A stretch of DNA of 64,000 nt. It comes from a virus. The stretch lies in the IMG/VR virus record IMGVR_UViG_3300047548_001122, positions 62,001 to 126,000 of that record; one strand, 5' to 3'. Below are positions 26,504-36,400 of the stretch, piece after piece. The translations under genes were made by a program, and so were the position numbers. The notes under the pieces are model-generated. The model did not search any database. It had not been told where the DNA came from and was given only the letters and a program-made list of their open reading frames with translations. Position 1 is the stretch's first letter. The number at the start of each line of letters is the position of its first letter.

Positions 26504-27144
26504 AAATAGTTTTCATATTTGCTCACTTAGATGATGAATCCTTTGGACCAGCCGGAACAATATCTAAGATGTGTGAAGAGAACGAAGTTACGATAGTTTC
26601 TTTATGTAGAGGCAATCGACCAGGAAACGAACATGTAGAGTCGAAAAGGTTGAATGCCTTTCATAAAGCATGCTCTTATTTTGGTGCCAAACCATTATTT
26701 TTTGAAAATTCCGACTGTAAATTAGATTTGGAAAAATGTTTAGTTGATGTAGAATCTGTAATCCGTGATATTCAACCAGAAGTGGTTTTTACTAATAACA
26801 TATCAGATATTCATCGAGATCATAGAATAGTGTCTGAATCTGTTATGGTGGCTTGTAGACCTAAACCAGATTCAACTGTAAATCAGTTATATATGTGTGA
26901 GATACCGGCTTCTACCGAATGGTCTATGGGTCAAATAGAACCAATTTTCACACCCAACTATTTTGTCGATGTTTCAAAATATATGAATGAGAAGAAACAT
27001 GTATTATCTTTTTATGATACGGAAATATATTCATACCCAGATGCAAGATCAGAGAAAAGTATGGTAGTATTGTCCGAGTATAGGGGTAAACAAGTAGGAT
27101 TTAACAATGCTGAGGCTTTTAAACTGGTATACTCCCGTCAATAG
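26500..27144 (+). CDS. LmbE/PIG-L-type N-acetylglucosamine deacetylase
   Basis: 214 residues. FIFAHLDDESFGPAGT contains the His9-x-Asp11-Asp12-Glu13 metal and acid motif, and SDIHRDHRIVS the second metal motif (His105, Asp107, His108). These define the Zn-dependent PIG-L family, which removes acetyl groups from N-acetylglucosamine conjugates (for example BshB, MshB, teicoplanin deacetylase). It would act in the cytoplasm on a small sugar conjugate. It overlaps the epimerase by four bases and, tail to tail, the minus-strand gene by 26 bases. Confidence 0.85.
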   Translation: MKIVFIFAHLDDESFGPAGTISKMCEENEVTIVSLCRGNRPGNEHVESKRLNAFHKACSYFGAKPLFFENSDCKLDLEKCLVDVESVIRDIQPEVVFTNNISDIHRDHRIVSESVMVACRPKPDSTVNQLYMCEIPASTEWSMGQIEPIFTPNYFVDVSKYMNEKKHVLSFYDTEIYSYPDARSEKSMVVLSEYRGKQVGFNNAEAFKLVYSRQ

Positions 27145-27673
27145 ATATTCTTTCTTTTCCATAAAATTCTTTTATTCCATAAGTTTTTAATATTGATTTG
27201 TATAACCCATCCAAGTCATCATTATAGGGAAAACAAAACTTTTCTGGAAAATAATTTAAATTCTTTTGAAACCACTCTAACATTAATTCTGTATCCTTTT
27301 TTATGTGATTTACCTTTTCATTTAAACTAGAAAAATAATTTAGATTTTTATGAAAATGTGAGTGACCTCCAATAAAAACATTTTCCTGTTGAGATAAATA
27401 CTTTATCTGTTCTAAATTCATAAAATCTTCATTATTTCCTTTAAACGATTTTTCATGGCACTCTTTAGAACTTATGAAGTTTTTGGATTGTTTACCGTTG
27501 CCAATAATATTAGTTGAAATAAAAAAGATTTTTTCTGTTGGTATATTTTTTATTTTTGGATAATAATAAAAATGGTTGTAAAGTCCGTCATCGAAGGTTA
27601 AAATATAATTTTTTAGGTTTAATTGGAGATGATTATCTTCAAATGTGTGTATCATCAAAACTGACTTTTTCAT
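27119..27673 (-). CDS. Polysaccharide deacetylase (NodB-like), the only minus-strand gene
   Basis: 184 residues from the ATG at 27673 (CAT at 27671-27673 on the + strand); a longer frame to 27736 would run over the next gene's start. ILTFDDGLYNHFYY carries the TFDDG motif (Asp 28 and 29), and FIGGHSHFHKNL the H-S/T-x3-H-like metal motif. These mark carbohydrate esterase family 4, which deacetylates chitin, peptidoglycan or other polysaccharides. No signal peptide is evident. It is convergent with the LmbE-type gene, sharing 26 bases, and lies 33 bases from the divergent Fe-S gene. Its isolated orientation suggests separate acquisition or separate control. No clear Shine-Dalgarno is seen. Confidence 0.75.
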   Translation of the reverse strand: MKKSVLMIHTFEDNHLQLNLKNYILTFDDGLYNHFYYYPKIKNIPTEKIFFISTNIIGNGKQSKNFISSKECHEKSFKGNNEDFMNLEQIKYLSQQENVFIGGHSHFHKNLNYFSSLNEKVNHIKKDTELMLEWFQKNLNYFPEKFCFPYNDDLDGLYKSILKTYGIKEFYGKERISIDGSIPV

Positions 27674-27677
27674 ACAA

Positions 27678-27685
27678 AATAAATA
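27678..27685 (+). promoter_or_regulatory. Putative late promoter AATAAATA
   Basis: AATAAATA lies 21 bases before the ATG at 27707, with AGGAG between them. It resembles the T4 late promoter TATAAATA. It is in the 33-base gap between divergent genes, where a promoter is needed for the Fe-S gene. Confidence 0.5.
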
Positions 27686-27706
27686 TATTAGATAGGAGAT
27701 TTTAAG

Positions 27707-28021
27707 ATGTTTAATGTAACAGAAGCTGCAATACAAGAAATCAAACAGTATTTAGATGAAGAGAACAAGTATTTAAGAGTTTATGTTGAGGGTGGAGGTT
27801 GTTCAGGATTTAGATATGGTTTTGATTTTGAAGAGAGTTTATCGGAAGATGATTTTGAGATCCCGTTAGATGGTTTTTCCATTGTTGTCGATTCTTTTAG
27901 TATGCAATATTTGGACACGGCCACTTTAAATTTTAAAGAGGATATTATGGGTCATACTTTTACCATAGAAAATCCAAATGCTCAGACTACATGTGGCTGC
28001 GGAAGTAGTTTTTCGGTATAA
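27707..28021 (+). CDS. A-type Fe-S cluster carrier (IscA/ErpA/HesB-like)
   Basis: 104 residues. YVEGGGCSGFRYGF gives Cys 32 and TTCGCGSSFSV gives Cys 96 and 98, the three conserved cysteines of A-type Fe-S carriers; the length is also standard (about 105-110). Such proteins accept [2Fe-2S] or assemble [4Fe-4S] clusters and pass them to apoproteins. Related genes occur in T4-like phages of marine bacteria. A GATAGGAG site precedes the ATG. It follows, on the other side of one gene, a cassette with seven radical SAM proteins that each need [4Fe-4S], but it may have its own transcript. Confidence 0.9.
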   Translation: MFNVTEAAIQEIKQYLDEENKYLRVYVEGGGCSGFRYGFDFEESLSEDDFEIPLDGFSIVVDSFSMQYLDTATLNFKEDIMGHTFTIENPNAQTTCGCGSSFSV

Positions 28022-28038
28022 TAAAGATATTAGTTTGA

Positions 28039-28045
28039 CTAAATA
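28039..28045 (+). promoter_or_regulatory. Putative late promoter CTAAATA
   Basis: CTAAATA lies 23 bases before the GTG at 28069, followed by GAGAGGAG. It is one base off the ATAAATA core found before other structural genes here. It would start the fibre operon. Confidence 0.4.
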
Positions 28046-28068
28046 CCACATTAAGAGAGGAGTTTAAT

Positions 28069-28401
28069 GTGGCTGAATTTGTAGAACTTACTATAGACCA
28101 GGGTGCGACTTTTAACACCGTTATTACTGTAAATGATGGTACCGGCGCAGGCCAGAACTTATATGGTTATACCGCCAGGTCGCAGATGAGAAAATCTTAC
28201 TATTCCTCAACAAAATACGATTTTAATGTTCAGGTGACTACTCCCAATATTGGAGAAATTACCATGATTATGTCGGCAGCAAACACCGCAAATTTAACAC
28301 CAGGACGATACGTTTATGATGTAGAAATAGATGATGGAGAAGGTGAGGTGACTAGGATTTTTGAAGGTGTAATTACTGTCCTTCCTAACGTTACGAGATA
28401 A
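28069..28401 (+). CDS. Small structural protein at the head of the fibre operon
   Basis: 110 residues from GTG 28069; GAGAGGAG upstream supports it, and the ATG at 28067 is in the wrong frame. The protein is beta-rich (FVELTIDQGATFNTVITVND, LTPGRYVYDVEIDDGEGEV, FEGVITVLPNVTR) and resembles small baseplate or fibre-collar proteins of the BppU N-terminal type found in tailed phages. No catalytic residues are seen. It is the first of three genes whose ends are separated by 0-2 bases and end in a 1482-residue fibre. Confidence 0.65.
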   Translation: MAEFVELTIDQGATFNTVITVNDGTGAGQNLYGYTARSQMRKSYYSSTKYDFNVQVTTPNIGEITMIMSAANTANLTPGRYVYDVEIDDGEGEVTRIFEGVITVLPNVTR

Positions 28402-28403
28402 AA

Positions 28404-28604
28404 ATGCCAATAAATGTAAACGTAAAACCTCAAAAAACAACCATTTCTTCGGTGACCGTAGCTAGAACTGCAAACCTAAGTCTTTCCCAATTAAACAACG
28501 TGGAAACTCAAGGATCACAAGATGGTTATGTTTTGACATATGAAGAAGGTTCAAATAAGTTTGTTATGAAAGAAATTCCAGTAATTAATGGTGGAAGTTT
28601 CTAA
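28404..28604 (+). CDS. Very small protein between baseplate-like and fibre genes
   Basis: 66 residues, basic N-terminus (INVNVKPQKTTISSVTVART) and a segment LSLSQLNNVETQGSQDGYVL similar to those seen in fibre-attachment regions of T4-like phages. It starts 2 bases after the preceding gene and stops one base before the GTG of the fibre gene. A structural adaptor is likely but unproven. Confidence 0.55.
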   Translation: MPINVNVKPQKTTISSVTVARTANLSLSQLNNVETQGSQDGYVLTYEEGSNKFVMKEIPVINGGSF

Positions 28605-31600
28605 GTGTCAACAGCGATTGTAACCAAGTATTCCACAGCGAATACTGTTCCTGAACCAAATCAGTTATTAGGTGGAGAATTAGCTTATTCTTTTGCCTCC
28701 GGAAATTTGTTCATTGGAACAGATGCCGGATCTTATGAGATTATTGGTGGTACCTATTACACCTCATTAATTGATGCTAGAAGTAATACCACTTCAACGA
28801 ACACTTTAGTCACCCGCGATTTGCTGGGAGATATACGTTCCAGAGTCTTTATATCTTCTTCTATAGGATCAGGATTTGTAGGTAATCTCCAAGGTATAGC
28901 AGATTCAGCAAATACACTTTTCACTCCAGTTGAAATATCTTTAACTGGAAATGTATCTGGAAATGTTGTAACCGATTTTGCTAATAATGTAACATTACAA
29001 GTTACACTAGAAACGACCGGAGTTAATTCTGGTACTTACGGAAATTCAACCTCGATACCAGTAATAACTGTAGATGAAACAGGTAGAATTACTAGCGCTT
29101 CTAATTTAGCAATATCTGTAGCTTCTGAGCAACAAGCAAATGCTGCTTTTCAACAAGCAAATCTTGCAAATGTACTTGCACAGGCCGCATTTGATGCTGC
29201 AAACAGTTCTACTCCCTCTTTTAATCAAACCGCATTTGATCACGCTAACGCAGCATTTAACACAGCAAATACTGTATTAGTTGTATCGACATATGCGAAT
29301 TCTGGTTTTGAAATAGCAAATATTGCTTTATTCAATTCCTTAGCTGCGTATCGACATGCTAATGCAGCATTTAATGCAGCGAATACAGATTTAAGTGCTA
29401 ATGATACGGCAAATGCTGCATATGATTTAGCTACTTTTATTTCAACATCTGTTAATGCTGCTTTTAATGTAGCAAACACTGCTTTATCTGAATCAGGTAA
29501 TACAGCAGATAACTTTGATGCTTTAAGTAATAGTGTAGAGGATCTACAAGCTCTTTCTCAAAATGCAGCTGCTATTGCTATTACAACAAACGTAACTACA
29601 ACATTAGCCTATACTCAAGCCAATGCGGCATTTAATGCAGCTAATACTAAACTAAGTTTGACTGGTGGAACAGTAACAGGTAATCTATTTGTTACTGGCA
29701 ATTTAACTGTCGCAGGAAATGTAAGTTATATTGCAACAAATCATTTGAATATTGGTGATAATATCATCACCTTAAATGCCGATTTAGGACAATTGGCGAC
29801 ACCAACAGAAAATGCTGGTATAGAAGTAGAAAGAGGATCTTCCGCTAACGTTTCTATAATTTGGAACGAAAGTTTAGATAGTTGGACATTTACAAATGAC
29901 GGAACCAATTTCTCGAATGTTGGATCCGCAGCGGCTTCGTCTTATGCCAATTCTGCATTTGAACTTTCAAATTCCGTTTTTTCTATATCCACACAAAATG
30001 GTTTAGGAATAACATCTGCATACAGACATGCAAATGCTGGATTTAACTTTGCTAACACAGCAAATAATCACGCTAATACGGCATATACTCATGCAAATGC
30101 TGCCTATGTTCAAGCGAATACACCAAGTCAACATGCAAATTCGGCTTATATACATGCAAATGCTGCCTTTGCAACGGCAAACGCTTTAAATCCGTCATTT
30201 AACCAATCTGCTTTCGACAGAGCTAATGCGGCATTTCAGTCGTCAAATAATGTTGCGAATGTAGTTGGTTCTTATGCTAACTCTTCATTCGATAGAGCTA
30301 ACGCTGCATTTGCTTTTGCAAATACAATTTCCTTAGGTGCAACTGACATATATGCCAGAACACACGCTAATGCTGCATTTGCTAATAGTAACGCTATATT
30401 TAATTTTGCAAACTCTTCGTATTTGCAAGCAAATCTATCTACAATTATTGCGCTTGCGGCATACGCTACTGCAAACTCTGTTGATGCTTCAGCTGGACAA
30501 GGTGGATGGGATAAAGCTAATGCTGCGTATGATTTTTCAAATACCACTTTTATACATGCTAATGCAGCGTTCACCTTTGCAAATCTTTTATCCACAACAA
30601 CGATAGATTTTTATGCAAGACCCCATGTAAATGCAGCTTTTAGCCAAGCCAATTCTTCATATTTACATACTAATGCTGCGTTCGATGTTGCAAACACCAA
30701 ATTCAACTCTTCTGGCGGCACAATTTCAGGTGATGTTACTCTAAATGGTAATTTAACTATTCAGGGGTCTTCCGTTTTAGTCAGTGTTCCTACACTTTCG
30801 GTTGAAGATAATATTATCGACATTTCGGCAGAAACAATAGGAACACCGACACAAAATGCCGGTATTAGAGTTATTCGTGGTGATGAAGTTCCGGTTCAAT
30901 TTAGATGGAACGAATCTTTATTAAAATGGACCTTTACGAATGATGGTATCAATTATAGTTCTGTAGCTTCAGATGCCGGTGAGCAATATGCAAATGCAGC
31001 ATACTTACATGCTAATGCTGCATTTAGATCACAAAATACAACTGGTGTATACGCCAACTCAGCGTATCTAAGTCAGAATACCACAGGCGTTTATGCTAAT
31101 GCGGCCTATGCTCATGCTAATACTAAGTTTGCTTCAGCAGGTGGTACAATTTCTGGAGATGTTTTAGTATCAGGTAATTTAACAATTGTTGGTCAAACAA
31201 TATATGCCAATACTGAAACTGTTGTAATTAAAGATAACATTATTACTTTAAATGCTGCGATTAATCAAGCAGCTTCTCCTCAATTTAATGCAGGTTTCGA
31301 GGTTGATAGAGGAAGTTCATCTAATGTTTCTTTTATTTGGAATGAAACTGTAGATAATTGGCAATACACTGTTGACGGTTCCAATTTTGTAAATTTATCA
31401 TCTGCATCGGCTGAATCTTACGCAAACGCAGCATTTTTAGCGCAAAATACAACAGGTAGTTATGCTAATTCTGCATACGATCAAGCTAACGTTGCATATA
31501 ACACTGGAGTTACTTCTGGTGTATATGCTAATGCTGCATACACACTAGCTAATACTTTAACAACGGCAGCAGTAGATTCTTATGCAAGACCTCATGTTAA

Positions 31601-33053
31601 TGCTGCATTTAATCATGCCAATTCGTCATTTGATTTAGCAAACACTGCAAGTCAAAGATCGATTAGTGCAGAATCCTATGCAAATGGAGCTTTCTCTTCT
31701 GCAAATACTGCGGATCAAAAAGCAATAACATCTGGATCTTATGCTAATTCAGCGTATAATCTTGCAAACACAAATGTTACGAATGTACTAACAGCAGATC
31801 AGAAAGCTTCTAGTGCTGGAGATTACGCTAATTCTTCTTTCGTAAAAGCTAACACCGCAGACCAAAGAGCAATAACATCTGGATCTTATGCTAATGCGGC
31901 TTACAATCAAGCAAACACTGCAACAACAACTGCAACCACAGCAGATCAAAAAGCAATAACATCTGGATCTTATGCTAATTCTGCATACAGTTTAGCCAAT
32001 ACAAAATATTCTGCATCGGGTGGTACAATTTCTGGTGATGTTGTTATAACAGGAAATATTACTGTACAAGGAAATACTGCTTCATTTAGTGTACCACATT
32101 TTATTTCTCAAGATGGTATTTTAGAAGTTAATGCAGAACAAATAGGAAGTAATCCTACAGAAAACGCTGGCTTAAGAGCTATGCGTGGAGATTTAAATCC
32201 AACATCTTTATTGTGGAATGAATCAACAGATTCATGGACTTTCACTAATGACGGAACAAATTATAACAACATAGCTTCATCGTCCGCTGAAGTTTATGCT
32301 AATGCAGCATTTAGAACTCAAAATACAACCGCAATTTATGCTAATTCAGCGTTTGATGTCGCAAATACAGCTTTAACGGCTGGTGGCACCATTGCAGGTG
32401 GATATGCAAATTCTGCTTTCGCTGCGGCTAATAGTGCAGGCAGTTATGCCAACTCTGCATATCAAAGTCAGAACACAACTGGCACATACGCTAATTCATC
32501 ATACATTCATGCTAATGCAGCGTACACAAGTCAAAACACTACAGGTGTTTATGCTAATGCTGCATTTAATAAAGCTAACAGTTCTATAACTAGTTCTGGT
32601 GGTACAATTTCTGGTGATTTAACTATTACTGGCAATTTAACTATTACAGGTAACACCGTATATCATTCTGCTAACGATTTTATAGTTAATGACCCCATAG
32701 TACTTTTAGCAAATAATAATGTCGGAAATATTTTAGATGTCGGATTTGTTGCTCACTATGTTGAAGAATCAACGACAAAACACACCGGATTAATAAAAGA
32801 TGTATCAGCTAATGTTTGGTACCTCTTTGATAACTATAGTCCCCATGTACAAGAAACTAATATATTAGATGTTTCGGACAGTTCGTTTAGAGTAGCTAAT
32901 CTTACCGCTAATTTAATTACATCAACAATAAGTGTTAGAGGTTATGATCCTGTAAATCATGCAAACAGCGTTTACGCTCACGCAAATGCATCTTATACTG
33001 CTGCCAATACAGCTATAGCTGACGCATTAGCTTTTGCCATTGCGCTAGGATAA
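28605..33053 (+). CDS. Long tail fibre with ANSA repeats and five core modules
   Basis: 1482 residues from GTG 28605, directly after the previous stop. The N-terminus (VPEPNQLLGGELAYSFASGN, LFIGTDAG) is the usual phage-attachment start for such fibres. The rest alternates YANSAF/ANAAF/ANTA repeats with five copies of a roughly 90-residue module: SGDVTLNGNLTIQG, a beta segment, ENAGIRVIRG-like and WNESLLKWTFTNDG. The fifth copy is a variant that leads to a SVRGYDPVNHANS segment. Long repeats of this type form trimeric stalks. The C-terminus ends in ordinary repeats without a clear adhesin head, so it may be a proximal fibre. The repeats are shared with genes at 5516, 33405 and 57678. Confidence 0.8.
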   Translation: MSTAIVTKYSTANTVPEPNQLLGGELAYSFASGNLFIGTDAGSYEIIGGTYYTSLIDARSNTTSTNTLVTRDLLGDIRSRVFISSSIGSGFVGNLQGIADSANTLFTPVEISLTGNVSGNVVTDFANNVTLQVTLETTGVNSGTYGNSTSIPVITVDETGRITSASNLAISVASEQQANAAFQQANLANVLAQAAFDAANSSTPSFNQTAFDHANAAFNTANTVLVVSTYANSGFEIANIALFNSLAAYRHANAAFNAANTDLSANDTANAAYDLATFISTSVNAAFNVANTALSESGNTADNFDALSNSVEDLQALSQNAAAIAITTNVTTTLAYTQANAAFNAANTKLSLTGGTVTGNLFVTGNLTVAGNVSYIATNHLNIGDNIITLNADLGQLATPTENAGIEVERGSSANVSIIWNESLDSWTFTNDGTNFSNVGSAAASSYANSAFELSNSVFSISTQNGLGITSAYRHANAGFNFANTANNHANTAYTHANAAYVQANTPSQHANSAYIHANAAFATANALNPSFNQSAFDRANAAFQSSNNVANVVGSYANSSFDRANAAFAFANTISLGATDIYARTHANAAFANSNAIFNFANSSYLQANLSTIIALAAYATANSVDASAGQGGWDKANAAYDFSNTTFIHANAAFTFANLLSTTTIDFYARPHVNAAFSQANSSYLHTNAAFDVANTKFNSSGGTISGDVTLNGNLTIQGSSVLVSVPTLSVEDNIIDISAETIGTPTQNAGIRVIRGDEVPVQFRWNESLLKWTFTNDGINYSSVASDAGEQYANAAYLHANAAFRSQNTTGVYANSAYLSQNTTGVYANAAYAHANTKFASAGGTISGDVLVSGNLTIVGQTIYANTETVVIKDNIITLNAAINQAASPQFNAGFEVDRGSSSNVSFIWNETVDNWQYTVDGSNFVNLSSASAESYANAAFLAQNTTGSYANSAYDQANVAYNTGVTSGVYANAAYTLANTLTTAAVDSYARPHVNAAFNHANSSFDLANTASQRSISAESYANGAFSSANTADQKAITSGSYANSAYNLANTNVTNVLTADQKASSAGDYANSSFVKANTADQRAITSGSYANAAYNQANTATTTATTADQKAITSGSYANSAYSLANTKYSASGGTISGDVVITGNITVQGNTASFSVPHFISQDGILEVNAEQIGSNPTENAGLRAMRGDLNPTSLLWNESTDSWTFTNDGTNYNNIASSSAEVYANAAFRTQNTTAIYANSAFDVANTALTAGGTIAGGYANSAFAAANSAGSYANSAYQSQNTTGTYANSSYIHANAAYTSQNTTGVYANAAFNKANSSITSSGGTISGDLTITGNLTITGNTVYHSANDFIVNDPIVLLANNNVGNILDVGFVAHYVEESTTKHTGLIKDVSANVWYLFDNYSPHVQETNILDVSDSSFRVANLTANLITSTISVRGYDPVNHANSVYAHANASYTAANTAIADALAFAIALG

Positions 33054-33056
33054 ATA
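33049..33056 (+). promoter_or_regulatory. Putative late promoter GATAAATA
   Basis: GATAAATA overlaps the stop codon of the preceding fibre gene and lies 20 bases before ATG 33077, with TTGAGGA between. Spacing and core match the other late-type motifs in this window. Confidence 0.5.
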
Positions 33057-33076
33057 TCGTTTATTGAGGAAAATAA

Positions 33077-33403
33077 ATGGCAAATACATTTAAAAACAGT
33101 TTTCAACAAGGCGTAGGCCAAACCGCAACAACAATTTATACAGCAGGATCAGGCGTTCAAGCAACAGTTATTGGTTTAACAATAGCTAATATTACTAGTA
33201 ATGATGTACGTGCGAATGTTTTCGTCAATTCTTCTGGAACAGATTATTTCATAGTTAAAAACGCAACGATAGAACCTGGAAGTGCATTAGTACCTGTTGG
33301 AGGAGACCAAAAACTTGTTTTAGAATCTAGTGATTTTCTTAGAGTTCAATCGGACACATCTTCTTCTTTAGATGTTGTTTTAAGCGTATTAGAAATAACA
33401 TAA
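33077..33403 (+). CDS. 108-residue structural protein upstream of the 2464-residue fibre
   Basis: A beta-rich protein (AGSGVQATVIGLTIANITSN, FIVKNATIEPGSALVPVGGD, LSVLEIT). It has the same length, order of strands and LEIT ending as the protein at 40812, so the two are paralogs. Each is encoded directly ahead of a giant fibre. Such proteins are widespread in marine T4-like phages and are probably decoration or adaptor proteins. A late-type motif and TTGAGGA precede it. Confidence 0.65.
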   Translation: MANTFKNSFQQGVGQTATTIYTAGSGVQATVIGLTIANITSNDVRANVFVNSSGTDYFIVKNATIEPGSALVPVGGDQKLVLESSDFLRVQSDTSSSLDVVLSVLEIT

Positions 33404-33404
33404 A

Positions 33405-36400
33405 ATGACATATTCATACATTGGCAATCAATCTAATAGTCAAGAAAAAAGAATAAAAGCTGATGCCAATTCGGCACATTTAACAGCTAATTCTTCCGGC
33501 ATATATGCTAATGCAGCTTTTGCTGCTGCAAATATTGCCGATCAAAAATCTTTAAGTGCGAGTTCTTATGCCAACTCAGCATACAATACTTCAAATTCCT
33601 CATCGAGTTATGCGAATTCATCTTATATACACGCTAACTCTGCTTATGCAAGCCAAAACACTACTGGTGACTACGCCAATTCAGCTTTTGCTGTAGCTAA
33701 CGTTACTTCTTCTGGAGGAGTTACTTCTGGTGTTTATGCTAATGCTGCATTTCAAGCAGCTAATAGTTCTGGTTCTTATGCTAATTCTGCATATCTAAGC
33801 CAAAATACTAGTGGCGTTTATGCTAACTCGGCATTTGGTGTTGCTAACACCGCAGACCAAAGAGCAGTAACATCTGGTGTATATGCTAATGCAGCTTATG
33901 GTGTCGCTAATACAAAATACTCTTCATCGGGTGGTACAATTTCTGGTGATGTAAATATAACTGGTAGTTTAACTGTAAGTGGAACTACAACCACAATAAA
34001 CACTGAGACTCTAAATGTTGCTGATAATTTAATAGATTTAAATAGTAACTTTACCACTGGTACACCAACAGAAAATGCAGGCATTAGAGTTATAAGAGGT
34101 GATGAACTTGCAGTGCAGTTTAGATGGAATGAATCGTCATTAAAATGGACTTTTTCTAATGATGGTGTAAATTATAGTGCAGTTGGTTCTCAAGCGGCTG
34201 AAAGTTATGCTAACTCTGCTTTTCAAGCAGCAAATAGTGCTGGTTCTTATGCTAACTCGGCATTTGGTGTTGCTAATACTGCTGACCAGAGATCAGTAAC
34301 ATCTGGTGTATATGCTAATGCAGCTTACAATCAATCAAACACCGCAACCATAAATGCGGCTACGGCAGATCAAAGAGCAATAACATCTGGTGTATATGCT
34401 AATTCGGCATACACTCATGCAAATTCTGCTTTTAATTTTGCAAACACACTTAATGAATCTTCCACATCAGCAAGTTCTTATGCGAATTCAGCATTTGGTG
34501 TTGCTAATACTGCCGATCAAAGAGCAGTAACTTCTGGTTCTTATGCTAATGCTGCGTATGCAGTAGCAAATACCGCAGACCAAAGAGCAGTAACTTCAGG
34601 CGATTACGCTAATTCAGCATATCTAAGTCAAAACACAACTGGTGTATATGCTAACTCGGCATTTGGTGTTGCTAATACTGCTGACCAAAGATCAGTTACT
34701 TCCGGCGACTATGCTAATTCGGCATTTTCAAGTCAAAATACAAGTGGTGTATATGCTAATGCGGCATATACACATGCGAATACAAAATATTCTTCTTCGG
34801 GTGGTACGATTTCTGGTGATGTTAATATCACCGGTAGTTTAACCGTAAGTGGATCAGTAACTTATATTGATACTAATCAATTAAATATTGGTGATAATGT
34901 AATTAATCTAAATGCTGATATCGACCCTCTCGATAATCCAACAGAAAATGCTGGTATTAGTGTTGATAGAGGTTTCGAAGCTAATTCTTCTTTCATTTGG
35001 AATGAAAATGTAGATTCTTGGCAATATAGTAAAGATGGAACCAACTTTAGTAATGTTGGTTCTGCAGCGGCAGAATCTTATTCGAATAGTGCTTATCTAC
35101 ATGCCAATTCATCATTTACAAGTCAGAATACAACCGGTGTTTACGCAAACTCAGCGTTTAGTGTTGCTAACATTGCTGACCAAAGAGCAGTAACCTCTGG
35201 CGATTATGCAAACTCATCTTTTGCATTTGCTAATACCGCAGATCAGAAAGCTGTAAGTGCTGGTGATTATGCTAATTCTGGATATACTACTGCTAATACC
35301 GCAGATCAAAGAGCAGTAACTTCTGGACTATATGCAAATTCAGCATACACACATGTTAATGCTTCATATAATGCAGCGAATACGAAATTCAGTTCTTCGG
35401 GTGGCACAATTTCTGGTGACGTTACTATTACAGGTAATATTACTGTACAGGGATTAAATGCAACATTAAGTGTTCCTAATTTATCAGTTGAAGATAATAT
35501 TATTGACATTTCTTCAGAAACAACAGGAACTCCTGTTAATAATTCTGGAATAAGAGTTAATAGAGGTGATGAATCTCCTGTTCAGTTTAGATGGAATGAA
35601 TCAAATAAGAATTGGGAATTTACTAAAGATTCTATAACATATAGTAATATATCTTCACAAGCAGCTGAAATTTATGCAAACGCTGCATTTGAGGCGGCTA
35701 ATGCGGCTTCTTTATCTGGTGGTATTATTTCTGGTGGTTATGCCAATGCTGCATTTGAGGCTGCGAATAGTGCTGGTTCTTATGCCAATTCTTCATTCGC
35801 AAGTCAAAACGCAACTGGTGTTTATGCAAACTCAGCGTTTGGTGTTGCAAATACCGCAGATCAGAAATCTGTAACTTCAGGTGATTACGCTAATTCAGCA
35901 TTTGGTACTGCGAACTCGGCTTCCAGTTACGCTAATGGTTCTTTTGCTGCAGCTAATACCGCAGATCAGAAAGCTGTAACTTCAGGTGACTATGCTAATT
36001 CGGCTTATATACAAGCAAATGCAGCTTTTGATTTTTCAAATACTTTTACTAGTTCAGCGGCATCAGCATCCGATTACGCAAACTCAGCATTTTCTGTTGC
36101 CAACTCAGCATCTAGTTTTGCTAACGGTTCTTTTGCCGCAGCTAATACCGCAGATCAAAAAGCACTTACTTCGGGTGATTACGCTAATTCATCTTATACT
36201 CAGGCCAATACTGCAACAACTGACGCTGCAACGGCAGATCAAAAGGCAGTAAGTGCTGGTTCATATGCAAACTCTGGTTTTAGTAAAGCTAACTCGGCGT
36301 TTAATACTGCTAATTATGCTAGTCCACATGCGAATTCTTCATACCTTCACGCTAATGCAGCATTCACTTATGCAAATACTGTTGCTCTTGGTGGTGCTTT

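Noticed and set aside
27674-27736. Longer N-terminus for the minus-strand deacetylase
   Set aside because: The added 21 residues would overlap the Fe-S gene start and its ribosome site and are not family-like. The ATG at 27673 gives a normal NodB-like start.
30272-30595. Minus-strand frames inside the fibre genes (this and similar at 29240, 33896, 35306, 39081, 39870)
   Set aside because: They are Ala/Leu- or Ser/Ile-rich reflections of the repeats on the coding strand, with no ribosome sites or domains.
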